A stretch of 64,000 nt of DNA from Angiostrongylus vasorum (lineage: Eukaryota > Nematoda > Chromadorea > Rhabditida > Metastrongylidae). The stretch spans positions 2,170,001-2,234,000 of the forward strand of contig JADANN010000375.1 of NCBI GenBank assembly GCA_018806985.1, read 5' to 3'. Each line of letters opens with the position of its first letter. Within the stretch, counting starts at the first letter, position 1. This document shows, piece by piece, positions 1 to 11,100 of this stretch. Position numbers and translations under genes: made by a program. The notes beneath the pieces are model-generated. The model did no database searches and was not told where the DNA came from. It was given only the letters and a program-made list of their open reading frames with translations.

Positions 1-104
1 TTTGTCTAGACTCATAAGTGGACGCATGAATTGATATCAATGCTTTTTTTCTGTTTTAATTTGTCGCCAAGTCTTTTTTTGCTATTTGTATTCGAACCCT
101 ACAA

Positions 105-432
105 ACGGTTTACCGGCTCATCATGGCTGGGAGGTGTTTCTGGGTGTCGGACTGCGATATACAGGGGGGTCAATCCCTGGCAGGACCTCCCTATGCTGAG
201 GAGTACGGCGTTTTCGTCAGAAACCCAGCTAAAAGTACGCATGGTGGCAAATCTCCTTCTGTTCTACAAGGGCAGCCACTGCCTGTGGTGGTGACGACCT
301 GGCGTAGACTTTGGCCAAGCTGACCTCGGGACTCCTGGGAAACGCAATGGCTGAACCATCAAAACTCTGAGAAATGGAAAATATGCTGGGGCCCGCACAA
401 CCAGTGAGGACGGGCCGTCCAAGTATCCGAGT
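105..432 (+). repeat. Interspersed repeat family B
   Basis: Starts aacggtttaccggctcatca, contains ctgggtgtcggactgcgat and a gtggtggtgacgacctggcg segment, and ends gacgggccgtccaagtatcc. Eight copies share this outline. It has no coding capacity, but a possible A-box-like tggctgggagg near the start makes a SINE possible. Confidence 0.8.
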
Positions 433-477
433 AAGTATCTGTATTCTAACTAAAACTTGTCGAACACATATATGTGT

Positions 478-640
478 TTCCCGAGTTAGTACACTAGTGC
501 CAAACTTGTTTGGGAAGATAAAAACACTGATTTCATAGATCGGTAGGCCTTCCTGAGTCATTTGTGGTAGGCGGAATGTGCATTTAATGGCCATCACGAT
601 GCTGCGAATGGGATCAAATACATTTCGGTTACCGCTGATG
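478..640 (+). mobile_element. SINE family A, fragment
   Basis: Body only: ggtaggccttcctgagtcat and tgcatttaatggccatcacg. Confidence 0.6.
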
Positions 641-1593
641 TCGTTTGTCATTGTTGGGGGACCATCGCAAGAGCTGCCCAGTCCATACTTGCTTGAAGTG
701 GACGAAGGCCATCGTATTTTCGGTATGAGACACTTTAATTTCTACTGTTTTGACTATAAGGTGATGAAGGTCAGCCTTTGGGTTTGCCGTGGCATTGGTT
801 TCTATTTGTCAAAGCCTCTGGATGACAGTGTCGAACTTCTTAAATTGAGTGAAACTTCAGGGGTTTGAGCGCTGGTAAAATCTTTGCTTCACAATTCCAC
901 GCCTAGAAACAGTTCAATTTTCTCCGAGTCTCGTGTGTGCACTATTCCACTGAGCTAAACAGAATAAATTGCAACAAGTTTAGACGAAAGCTCGGCAAAA
1001 TAGCAAAAAATACGATATGATTCGGATGTTAAGGTGCTGAACTAAAAGCGTTATGCTCAATAAAGATTGACGCTCATCACCAATGTTATTGATTTACAGT
1101 GCTATCGTCCTAATGCTCGATTCATTGATTTTTGAGGGTTTGCCAATCCTATAAACAAAAAAGGCTGTCCGAAGACTGGTTTATAATGACCAGTATGGCC
1201 ATATGAGTCCATAATTCGTTGTATTGTGTTTTATTATGCACGGAACTTAATATTAAGTGATTTACGACAAAGAGGTTAAGTGATGTAGGTTAGAATCGGA
1301 CTTGTTGTGGAATTGAGGAAATCGGCTCTTCATGTCAGCAGATGAAAGAGAATGGTGACGGAATTCTGCCACTTTCGTTACCAAGGCATATACTGTTTTT
1401 TCTCGAGTCAGACATCATTCACTATTCTTGCCCATTTTCAATCTATAGCTAAAAGAAACTGTTAGTTTTTTTCAGGACGGCGGAGACATGGCTATGTTCG
1501 TGGTTGTTTGTCGGATATACACGGATATAATCACAGTTTGATTCGAGCGCTTGCAGAACATACTGGATGTCTCGGTAGGTTTCCTATAGCATC
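641..1593. other. Intergenic, nothing supported
   Basis: AT-rich, with a tRNA-head-like remnant (ctattccactgagctaaa, near 943) but no convincing exon. Confidence 0.5.
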
Positions 1594-1819
1594 GAGCATT
1601 CAACTTCACCAAGCATCGCTATTGATGATTGGATGCATATCTGGCCTACACAATGACTCCCAGTGCTCTACCGATGTATCGAGTCAGTGCTGCCATCCTC
1701 CTAGACAAGTTGTATCAATTCGCCGGGGTTGGAGGGATGGAGGACTTAGTGAGCCAGGAGCGGGAGATCTAACCCATGGTATATTGCAGGGCACTTCTAA
1801 TCACTGCGCTACACCAGCC
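1594..1819 (-). mobile_element. SINE family A, partial
   Basis: Lacks the tail beyond 'gaatgc'; the head is tggtgtagcgcagtgatta. Confidence 0.75.
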
Positions 1820-2277
1820 ACTGAATTTTTTTCTAATACATTTTTTGAAGAGCTCAAGTTTCTACAGTAAATAGTTTGAAAAACCACCACCAGCAAAATC
1901 ATAGCTGTTTGCTTGAATAGTTAGATGGTCCTTCTTGTGTGTGTTATAGACCGCGAAAAAATTTTTTTTCTTTTCATTTCTTTTCCTTCTCGATTAGGCA
2001 ACTTTCGATCTTACTTTCGTGATAATGCTGGCAACCTCTATCACTTGACGAACCTCATGGATCGAAGAATGCTTAGTTCTTCCCACTAGATTTCATTCTG
2101 GACGGCGGCAATTCGTGGACACTTCATTGGTCTACTCTTAAATGAGGTTTAGAAAGAATTACGAAAGCTTTCTTGACTGGCATAACCGCACTGACGAACG
2201 TTGTAGGAAACCCTTATTTGACAGCCAGCAACAAACCATTGTCACATTAAGGTGCTAACCTAGTTAGGAAGAAATCA

Positions 2278-2837
2278 TCAGTGAACAGAAGATCTTCCGC
2301 CTTTTTCACAAGTCCGGCCGTCATCGCTTCTACTCATTTTTTTTGTCACGTAGCCATCATCACTAAACATGATCGTGTTCCTGAGTGGAATCGACTGTGG
2401 CTTGAGCATGGGTAGCTTGCTTTCGCTACCGGTATTCCAAATGCTATTCTAGAGTGGTTGGTTTATTCGAGCAGTGGAACTGTGATGGGGGTGTTTCCAC
2501 ACTTTCGTGATGGGTAGTCGTCGAGCCGTGTGAATCAAGAGAGGTTTGGTGTCTTACTACCAGAATTCTTCACTTTCGATAACTATTCCAGCGATTTTCG
2601 ATACCGACTGAACGATGCAGTAGCTCGTTTTGACATTTTGTTTTATTTATAATGTTTATAGTTAAAGTACCTGTTCTCAAAGTTAATGTTGTTCCCAACA
2701 CTTCTTCTGTTCGCTTCGCTGTTGCGCAACCGTAGCTCACGGAAGTGGTGGAGGGTGCTGACTCGGTTCGACTGTGGTGTGATGATCCGTTGTCTTTTCG
2801 ACTCATTGATATATTCAATTTTGAATAGGTGTGATTT
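2278..2837 (-). CDS. Two unrecognised terminal exons
   Basis: Exon from about 2837 (5' end uncertain) to 2671 encodes a basic stretch including ESKRQRIITPQSNRVSTLHH and FRELRLRNSEANRRS, and ends at the donor gtactt. Exon 2278-2443 continues in phase with WNTGSESKLPMLKPQSIPLR, then DDGYVTKKMSRSDDGRT, and a TGA stop. The composition resembles a cytoplasmic C-terminal tail, but no family is recognised. The intron acceptor (ctagaatag) is weak. Confidence 0.35.
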
Positions 2838-3146
2838 TCATTAGAACCACGCCATAGCCGTTCTATTGCTTTCCTAGGTCTTCACTACAGACATCGCTTT
2901 GAGTTGTGAGTCGGAAGGACGTTAATACTTTTCGACTCTGATCCTTCCAGTGTTTCATTGATTCTTAAGATTAGTCGACCGACTGCTTGAGGGGTGTTGA
3001 GTCAATCTCAATCCTCTTTTCTATGAACGTGAAATAAAAAACACATGGGAAAATTACTCCGCCTTCATTAATCACTTTGGGATGCGCCACACGTTTGATT
3101 CCATTAAATATCGCAAAGATGGTCGAATGAATATTTGGCCTGTATA

Positions 3147-3423
3147 AAAAGGATAAAGGTCTCGTCGTTAATCAATCCCTGAAGGATGCGCCATGTATTC
3201 GACTTCACTAAATATCGTTGGAGGTGATTGAATGCATATATGACTTTTACAATGACTCGCGGTGGCCTACCGATGCATCGAGCCGGTGCTGTTATCCTCC
3301 CAAGTAAGTCTGGTGCCAATTTGCCGACCCCGGAGGGATGGAAGGCTTGGTGGACCACAGGTGCGGGATCGATTCCACTTGTGCGTCGCAGCAGCGCCTC
3401 CAGCCACTGCACCACACGCGTCC
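3147..3423 (-). mobile_element. SINE family A, near-complete
   Basis: On the minus strand it starts with a tRNA-like head: A box tggtgcagtgg and a B-box-like ggaatcgatcccgc. It continues through the shared body (cttccatccctccggggtcg, gtcattgtaaaagtc) to the tail ttgatt...ctttatcctttt. This copy is a good reference for the family. Confidence 0.85.
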
Positions 3424-4189
3424 TTTATTTTCCTTTTCCCATATTTAGTGTATATATGGACTAACAATGCTTTGTCGATGTACCACGCTAGGGTTTTTAT
3501 CTTTTAAAAAAATATCTTCTTGATGTTGTGAACCAGAGAATTATAGGAGGCCTGATTTACTCAGGGAGTGGGATCGAACCAGCGTTGGTGTTGCTGAGGA
3601 GTTCTAAGCAGTGCGCAAACATGACATATGATCTTATTAATTGACTTAATATTCTGCAGAAGATCTCGAGTGACGTAAATCCTGATCTTTCAGACACGAA
3701 CGCTCGTCAACTGTTTCTACCGACGGCGCTTCGTCAAGAACTCGAGCCGTCACGCTTGGCTATTTGTGGATGTCACACCAATCTGTGCAATTCCTCACAT
3801 CCACGGGATTTTGTAATCCTGGCTTCAACTGTCTTCGTCCTCGTCCTAACTACCATATTCTAGTGTGATTACGGGTATGATTGCCTCTTTAAGTAAAAAG
3901 TGAACAACGTTAGTGATTTGTTTTTTCTTTTCTTTATTCATTGAATGTTCAGGCATTTTTTTCATTCATCGGCGATGATTCATTGAATTGATGGTGAGAT
4001 CGTCCTCTATAGTTGTTTATTGTGTGTCACATCTTTTTTGTCTAAAATCTGCTGCTCCGCTCAAACCAATGATATCAGATGAATAAACAGAGTTTTTTTG
4101 TTGAATTTCACATTGGTTCTGTGGTGCACAGTCGTTTTTTAACCTTATTGACCTTAGCACTCTTACTCAATTTCTTATAAGACGGCAAC

Positions 4190-4500
4190 CAAATATTGTG
4201 CCAATCCCAGCACTTCTCTCGGTTGGTTCATTTCTATGAATCCGTCATCCATAAAGGTCTTAAGACGTGGATTCGGCTACCATTTGAAAGCTTTTATTTC
4301 CTCATGAATATCGCCGCTCGACCGAGTTGATTCGTCTAAGATTAGTCCACTGGAACATCTCCAAGCCTTCATAACTGGAAGCCTTCGAGTTTTTTGGCTC
4401 GGGGCAGCTATTCCTATTGCATAGCGATTTTTCCACCTCGGAGGGCTATGAGACCCTATTATCACAGACAAGTTTGAACCATTGAGTCCTATTATTTTAT
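4190..4500 (-). mobile_element. SINE family C, decayed
   Basis: Minus copy: the tail reads gagaagtgctgggattgg; the head is lost near 4500. Confidence 0.65.
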
Positions 4501-4659
4501 AATATCTCAAAGCACTGCACTTCTTCCACCCTCTTTTACCAACAGGATTAAACCAATTTTCTCGCTTATTCCTGTCCGTGCATAGACCAAAGGGTTGACT
4601 AGAGTGGAACCGTATTCTCTCAACAATAGGAAGAAAAAAAATAGTTTACGTTTCGCATT

Positions 4660-7005
4660 CTTCTTTGGAACCCATGGATTAGAATGGAACAAACAGGGTG
4701 AGCGGCTATCTGAGTTTATCTTGGCGACCAAGACTATCCATGGTAACTCGCAATTCCAGAAGCCCCACCCTTAACGCTAGACGTGGGAGTTTCTCAGTGG
4801 AGAGTACCATAACGAAATAGACCACATCACAGTCAATGGGTTTTGCCTAAACGATGCCGCCGATGACCCAAAATTCTACAGGGGGGTCAGATCACCATCT
4901 CCTTTGTGCGAGATTCCATTTCCGCAGAAAGGAGAAAAAAGCCGCTAAATTCAAAAACCGAAGTCCCAGAACCACCGTAAACTGGGACTTATTCAATTCA
5001 TTAGTCGGCTGTTGGGAAGATGCCGTTGTCGATAAAATCGACGAAGAATACGATCGGCTCATTCAACGTCTTCACCTTAGCGCTATGAAAGCTGAGAGTT
5101 CGAAAGTTACCAAGAGACGTCTGTCTCCAGAAACACTCGAATTGATACGCCAACGTGGAATCGAACGAGCGGCAGGCAACCGCGAACTAACGTCCGAAAT
5201 TGCAAAACATTGCAGACAGGCGATAAAAAGAAGATGTTAGAGGAAGGAGAGCAGCAGTAATGGTCGAAGCTGCAGAGGTTGGGAAAAACATTCGTGAAGC
5301 CCACCGAAACTTCGCCAACTGACCAAGATGATTGCAATCTGACGCCCAGACGGAACAGTTACAGCGTCCAGAAAGGCAATGGAGAAAATCATTCACGAAT
5401 ACTACTCAGATCTCTTCGATAGCCACGTCCACCATCCGTCATACGAAATAAAGAAGGATGGATATGTTGTACCATCGGTTCCCCCTTCCGAAATCCGACA
5501 TGCCATTTCGTCGGTGAAGAATCGAACAGCACCAGGTCCGGACAGGATAAGACAACAACACCTGAAGAACCTTCCGCCAGTCCTCGCAAACACACTGGCT
5601 CGGCTCTTCACACGTTACCTGTCTGAATGCAAGGTCCCTACTAAGTGGAAGACCAGCAAGACCGTGTTATTGTTCGAGAAGGGTCACCTACGCGATATCG
5701 GCGACTATCGCCCAATCTGCTTGCTGTCTGTCCTCTACAAACTTTTCACTCAAGTCATCCTAAACAGGATTGACAGAACACTGGACGATAGGGCAGCCAC
5801 GTGAGCAAGCAGGGGTTTCGAAAAGGATTTAGTACGATAGACCAGAAACACACGATAACAAGGCTCACTGAAGTATCGCGAGAGTAAAAAAGACCGCTCT
5901 GTCTCACTTTCATCGATTTACAGAAGGTCTTTGATTCAATTGAGATAGAAGCAGTCATGGAGGCCCTTGATAGTCAAGGGGTCCCTACGCAGTACATAAA
6001 CATCCTTCGTGAGCTGTACAAAAATTTCACAGCCAAGATATCACCGACGTCAAAAGAGGGGTTAGTCAAGGCGATACCATCTCGCCAAAAATACTTGTGG
6101 CCACCCTCCAGAACGTCATGCGAACATTGGAATGGGATAGTATAGGAGTGAAAATCGATAGTCGGCAGTTACGTCGTCTTCGCTTTACTGATGACCTCGT
6201 CCTTATAACACCAAACATTAGCCAAACGGAACGTATGCTTACCGACTTTGATAAAGCCTGCGGAAAGATTAGTCTTCGACTAAATCTCACAAAAAACGAT
6301 GTTCATGAAGAACGGATTGGTTCCGTGTGCCCCATTCACGCTCAACGAAACGAATATCTCCGAATGATGAAATATGATTGGTCAATATGATGAACAACTT
6401 AGCACCAGAACTGAACAGAAGAAAACGAGTGGCCTGGGGAGCTTTCAAGAGCGTCAAGGATGCAGTGAAGAGGACAAAGAACACCCGACTCGGTGCCTAC
6501 CTTTTCGACTCAACGACATTTCGTGCGCTAACGTATGCGTCTGAAACTTGGTCGCTGCGTAAGCAGGATGAAAGATCACTCAGCGTTGTCGAACGCACCG
6601 TCGAGAGGACCATGCTAGGAGTATCCCGTTTCACATAAGTAAGGGATGGGACCCGAAGCTCCAACCTGCGTCAACGATCAAAATCAAGGTACCGTTCTGT
6701 ACACCAAACAGTCGAAGATAAGATGGGCTGGAAACGTAATGCGTATGAACGACAACCGATGGACAGGAGCCGTTAGTGACTGAATTCCTCGGGATGTAAG
6801 ACTCTCTGCAGGAAGACCACCAACTCGATGATCAGAGCTCTTCACAAGGAGTCTAGAAGAAAGATATGATGCTAAACGAGTTCCTAGAGCGAACAGAACC
6901 CACTAGGCTGTTGTTGCACGCGACAGGGTGGAAGATTTACTGGCGCCCGCTCGAGTCACGCGACGATCAACGGGACTACAGGTGAAACAGGTGATACTCT
7001 TCTTT
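4660..7005 (+). mobile_element. RTE-type LINE, 5'-truncated and decayed (copy 1)
   Basis: It retains the end of the endonuclease domain (about 4700-4950), a linker (4980-5240), reverse transcriptase (about 5360-6390) and the C-terminal region (to about 6985). Recognisable pieces are SPETLELIRQRG, NRTAPGPDRIRQQHLKN, DIGDYRPICLLSVLYKLF and TLARLFTRYLSECKVPTKWK. The catalytic FADD box reads FTDD (6184-6195), and at least six frameshifts or stops break the frame. The first half of the endonuclease is absent, the usual result of incomplete reverse transcription. It matches copy 2 closely along its length. Confidence 0.9.
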
Positions 7006-7197
7006 AGTCAGAACTAAAACTTGGTCAAGTTGGGTCGTCTACTAATTTTTTCTAGGCTTACTTGTGACTTTACTGGGGTTCTAACTCTAATAAAGGTTGG
7101 TGAGCTAAACTCTTTATATTTTTTTCAGACATTTTGTTTAAATCGGAATAAAAATTCAAGATATTGACATTTTATTCTTTTTTATTTCATTTTATAT

Positions 7198-7556
7198 GAC
7201 CCGTCCTCTCGTCTACTACACAGATGCCAGCACTTCTCACATTCGTTTTTTTGCATCTATTGTCCACGAAGATCTTCCAACTTTTACGTGTGGCTTCGGT
7301 TGCTGCGTGAGGATTATTATTTCATCATGAATGTCGTGGAATGCTGGTCGAGCAATTCTCCCTCGAGTCCTAAGGTAGCCGGCTGGAGCGTTCCCAATTA
7401 GATTGCAGAGAGTGATTTTCTTTCCAGACACGTTCCAGTACTAATCTCCCTGCCCCCCGAAGGGATCAGAGGCTTGGTTGGCCCGGAGCGGAATCGAATT
7501 AGCACCACGCTCGTGATGACGGACATCACCACCACTGTGCTTGCTATCCGCCCCCT
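7198..7556 (-). mobile_element. SINE family C, full length
   Basis: Minus copy: the tail reads gagaagtgctggcatctgtg on the minus strand, the head gtggtgatgtccgtc. It lies downstream of the ceh-34-like stop codon. Confidence 0.75.
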
Positions 7557-7971
7557 TATTCGTTCGTTACTGAACATATATTAAAATTGCAACAATTAAT
7601 GAGATAAATGTATCATATTGTTCAATAACGATCACACTCACCATGAAGGCGATCGAAACTGAAAATCATACACTTCATGGATGTTTTCTCTTTTCTAAGA
7701 TATTTTTTGAAGGATTTTTGAAACAGCAAGCATCTTTAAGGACAACGTCTCGTATAATGGCAAAAAAGAAAACAATCAGAAAACCAGCAACGGATTCTCA
7801 GAAATGAGGAAGGAACTCCGGTCTTAAAATAAAGTTCTTTGGAAAATACTTAGTGGAAGTATTAATAGAAGAGGAAAAGCAGCACATTGATTGATGAGCA
7901 GATAAATTTGTACATATAAATTTTATAATTTAAAATAAGAAGAAAAAAATAAGCCGTTGAAGAGGAGAATG

Positions 7972-8143
7972 TCATAGATTGTGCAGATTGAACAGGGGAT
8001 CGTAGGTCATAGGTGGTGGAAAGTACGATGTTGCGCCACCGTACCCGAATGCCTGCATGTCTGGAAACGGAGCCTCGATGCTTAGATTCGGTTTCGAGTC
8101 GCAACCACTTGAGCCATCATCGCTTTCCGACTTCGCTGAATTC
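7972..8143 (-). CDS. ceh-34: ceh-34-like exon 7 (C-terminal tail, stop codon)
   Basis: The 172 nt follow the acceptor ttttttcag. They encode an acidic Ser-rich stretch ([15 protein letters not shown]), a Pro/Phe/Tyr-rich tail ([17 protein letters not shown]) and a TGA stop. No clear AATAAA was seen within the next 150 bases on the minus strand. Confidence 0.9.
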
Positions 8144-11100
8144 CTGAAAAAAACGTCATTCTTAGGAGTTCGGAACGTACATTGCTTTTTCTAAGGAATA
8201 AAGCAAGAAAAGTAGGAAAAAAGTTGGAATTTAAATTCAATTTCTGGATGCATTCTTTAACATATGCGTTGTGGAAGGGTGAGGTTGCCTCATTCGGGCA
8301 GTGCTGCATTGAAGAATATCCGACTCGATACGACGACTAATGGACCACATCGAGAGGGCGAGTGACTGTGGACCACCGACTCGGACCATCGGCTACGATG
8401 AAGACGAAGAGGTCGAGACGTTAACCGACTAAATATGTCTATCGACGTCGTGTTAGCGTTGCAATCCAAAAGGTATTAATACACATTGACTTCAGTACAC
8501 GGCACGAGGAGCGATCGAAAATCGGTTTGTCGAAGAAAACTGGCTACCGAAATTTTTAGTTTTGGGTGGTACAGAGGCAACGAATGTTTGGTAGTTCCGC
8601 CGAAATTTATCCGGTTAGGCTCAAATAAACCACAGCGTGCAGCGAGATAAAATTGAACAAGTGTCTTAAAAAGTGCAAAAAATTATAAAATCACTTCGAA
8701 AAATGGCAATGAGATGATATCTAATCCTTTGAAGGTAATAAAGTTTAAATGGAGGTGATCCAGTGTCGGAAATTACGACTTGGAATCCTAGCAATCAGCT
8801 GGCAAAGGGTGACGACCTTGGAAAGTTTATCACAAATTCCAGGAGTCTAGGGAAGGTCCTGCCCAGCCGGCAAATTACCGATTACATAAAAATTACTGTG
8901 CAGCCAATGATTCGCCGTAATCCATAATGGTGAGTCATCCAAATATAGAAAAGGATAGCTCTGGAATTATGGAATTAATCTCTAGGAAAAGGTCAGTATT
9001 CGGTTCAAATTTGCTTGGCGCAGATTACTCTGTGGTTGTCTACCTAACGACTGACCTTCACGGTGGCTTTTCCGATGCGAACGCCTTTGTTCATCGTGGT
9101 GGGGTGTACTGTACATGTTTAGGCAAACTCGGTTAAAGCAAACCTAGTACGAACGAACAATGGGAAGCGCATATTGGCTCAAGCGGCTCTTGAGAGGTGC
9201 CAAGACGCAGCTACCAGCAACTAGCCAGGCCATTTAGGACAACCAAGAAGCCCGGAACCATTTTTCGGAAATGGTGAACATGCAGACAAAAAAACAAGTG
9301 GTAAATGGTAAAGGATGAAGCGTTTGGCATTACTCAATCTTTTAGGGATGAGTATGTATTCGACTTCGTTAAAGATCATTGGAAGTGATTGAGTGCATAT
9401 CTGGCTTATACAATGAACTTCGGTAGCTAGCCTTCTGATGTACAAAGTCAGTGCTACTCGCTGCCAAACAAGTCTGGTATCAGTTCGCCGACCCCGGAGC
9501 GAAGTGTTTGATTAGCCCAGGACGTAGGATCGAACAGTCGGCACCTCCCGCCACTGCTCAACACGTACCCTATAAGAGCTTAGTAGAGAAATGAAGTTCC
9601 AGAATATTTGTGTCGTCCATGTCATCTGTAACATCCATGTCTCCTGATGGAAACTTTGTGAATAAGTAGAGGTTTCCAGATACTACACAAAAGTTATTGA
9701 AAAAAACCTTGCGTCAGGAATCCAGTGATGAACAAATTCGATCCAGGACGTCTAAGAAAACATTACCCTTTGGCAGTGGAACGGAAAGAAACTGATGTTA
9801 ACAGTTCTCTATTTGGTTCCTATCGTGCGGAAACCCTTCATAGACAAAAAGGTCCTCTGCTAAAATTGCAAGACAAAAATGGTACATTCTGTGGAACGAT
9901 TCCAAAGATTTCACCAGACCTTTAAGATTTTTCTTAAAAAAACTTTTTGCTTATAAATTTATGTTGAGCGAAATGGCTCCGTGCCAAAAAAGAAACCCCC
10001 CAAAGAAGTTTTCACAAACCCTCCAAGTTTCATACTTTCAATAAAACTTTACAATGAAGGAATTATTCTTTGTTATAATGGAGGGTCGCAGTATTTTATA
10101 ATGATTCGCTACCTGGTAAGCCCATCTATTTTTCATTTATTTTCATTCCACTTCTTTTCTCTTCTTTTTTTCTCTTGAAAACTGATTCGCAGACCGCTTC
10201 CGATAATTGATTATGTACACACGCTGCAGCCGGCGGAATACGGTAGCAATTAGGACGAGTTCACCGCCGACACGGGGTAAATTCTGCGAATTGTGCAACT
10301 TCGAAAGTTCAATTAAACAAGGAGAAACAGATGATGGTTACTGTAGACTGTAATGGGTAACCAGACCTAAGCTTATTATTCAGACATTTGGATGGAGTTC
10401 CATTCAAAATCCGGGGCAGCTGTTGAAAAAGATGAAAAAGAAAGGTTTAAGGTAATCACATTTTATTTACTGCCCATTCTTTCTTTATGGAAGGTCATGA
10501 TGTAAAGTGTAACCACAGTGACGCTGAGATATGTGCAAAATTTTTGGACCAAAGGGGGCAGCGGTGTGAGTCGAACCCGTTACTACCCTTTCCGGGGGCT
10601 AACGCTTTCACCACCACACCATACGTGTTCTTCGTTTCGTCTTTCTCTCAAAGTTTTAAGTTATGAAAGATGGCCACTGAAATGGGCAAGTGCAAAATCT
10701 TAATAGAACTCATTTTAATAGTTGTAAGAAGAAAAGTTGTGTCGATAGATAAATATTTAACGATTATTCGCTCTTTCTTCAGCAATCACTTAAAAGTTCG
10801 TCAGTTTGACCACGAAAAGAAAACCATCATTAAACTTTGCAAGGAATGGATGAGTTAAGCATAGTCTTTTTGTTTATAAATGCTCTTAACGCCGTCCTTA
10901 CTCAGGTCCTTTTTAAGCGGTCATTCATTAAGCTCGAGACTTGCCACCACATGTCGTCGTGTTGCTGGTTTCTGTTCTTCTTCATTCCTAGCTACCGCGA
11001 CAAGCTCAGGACATTCCAGTGAACAGCAACTGCTGTTGGATCTAATTTTCACAACAGACAAGTGACTTTGCGCGATTTGCAGACGGATCTATCCATTTCT

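Noticed and set aside
229..651. 140-codon minus frame
   Set aside because: Runs across repeat family B and a SINE A fragment; composition follows the repeats.
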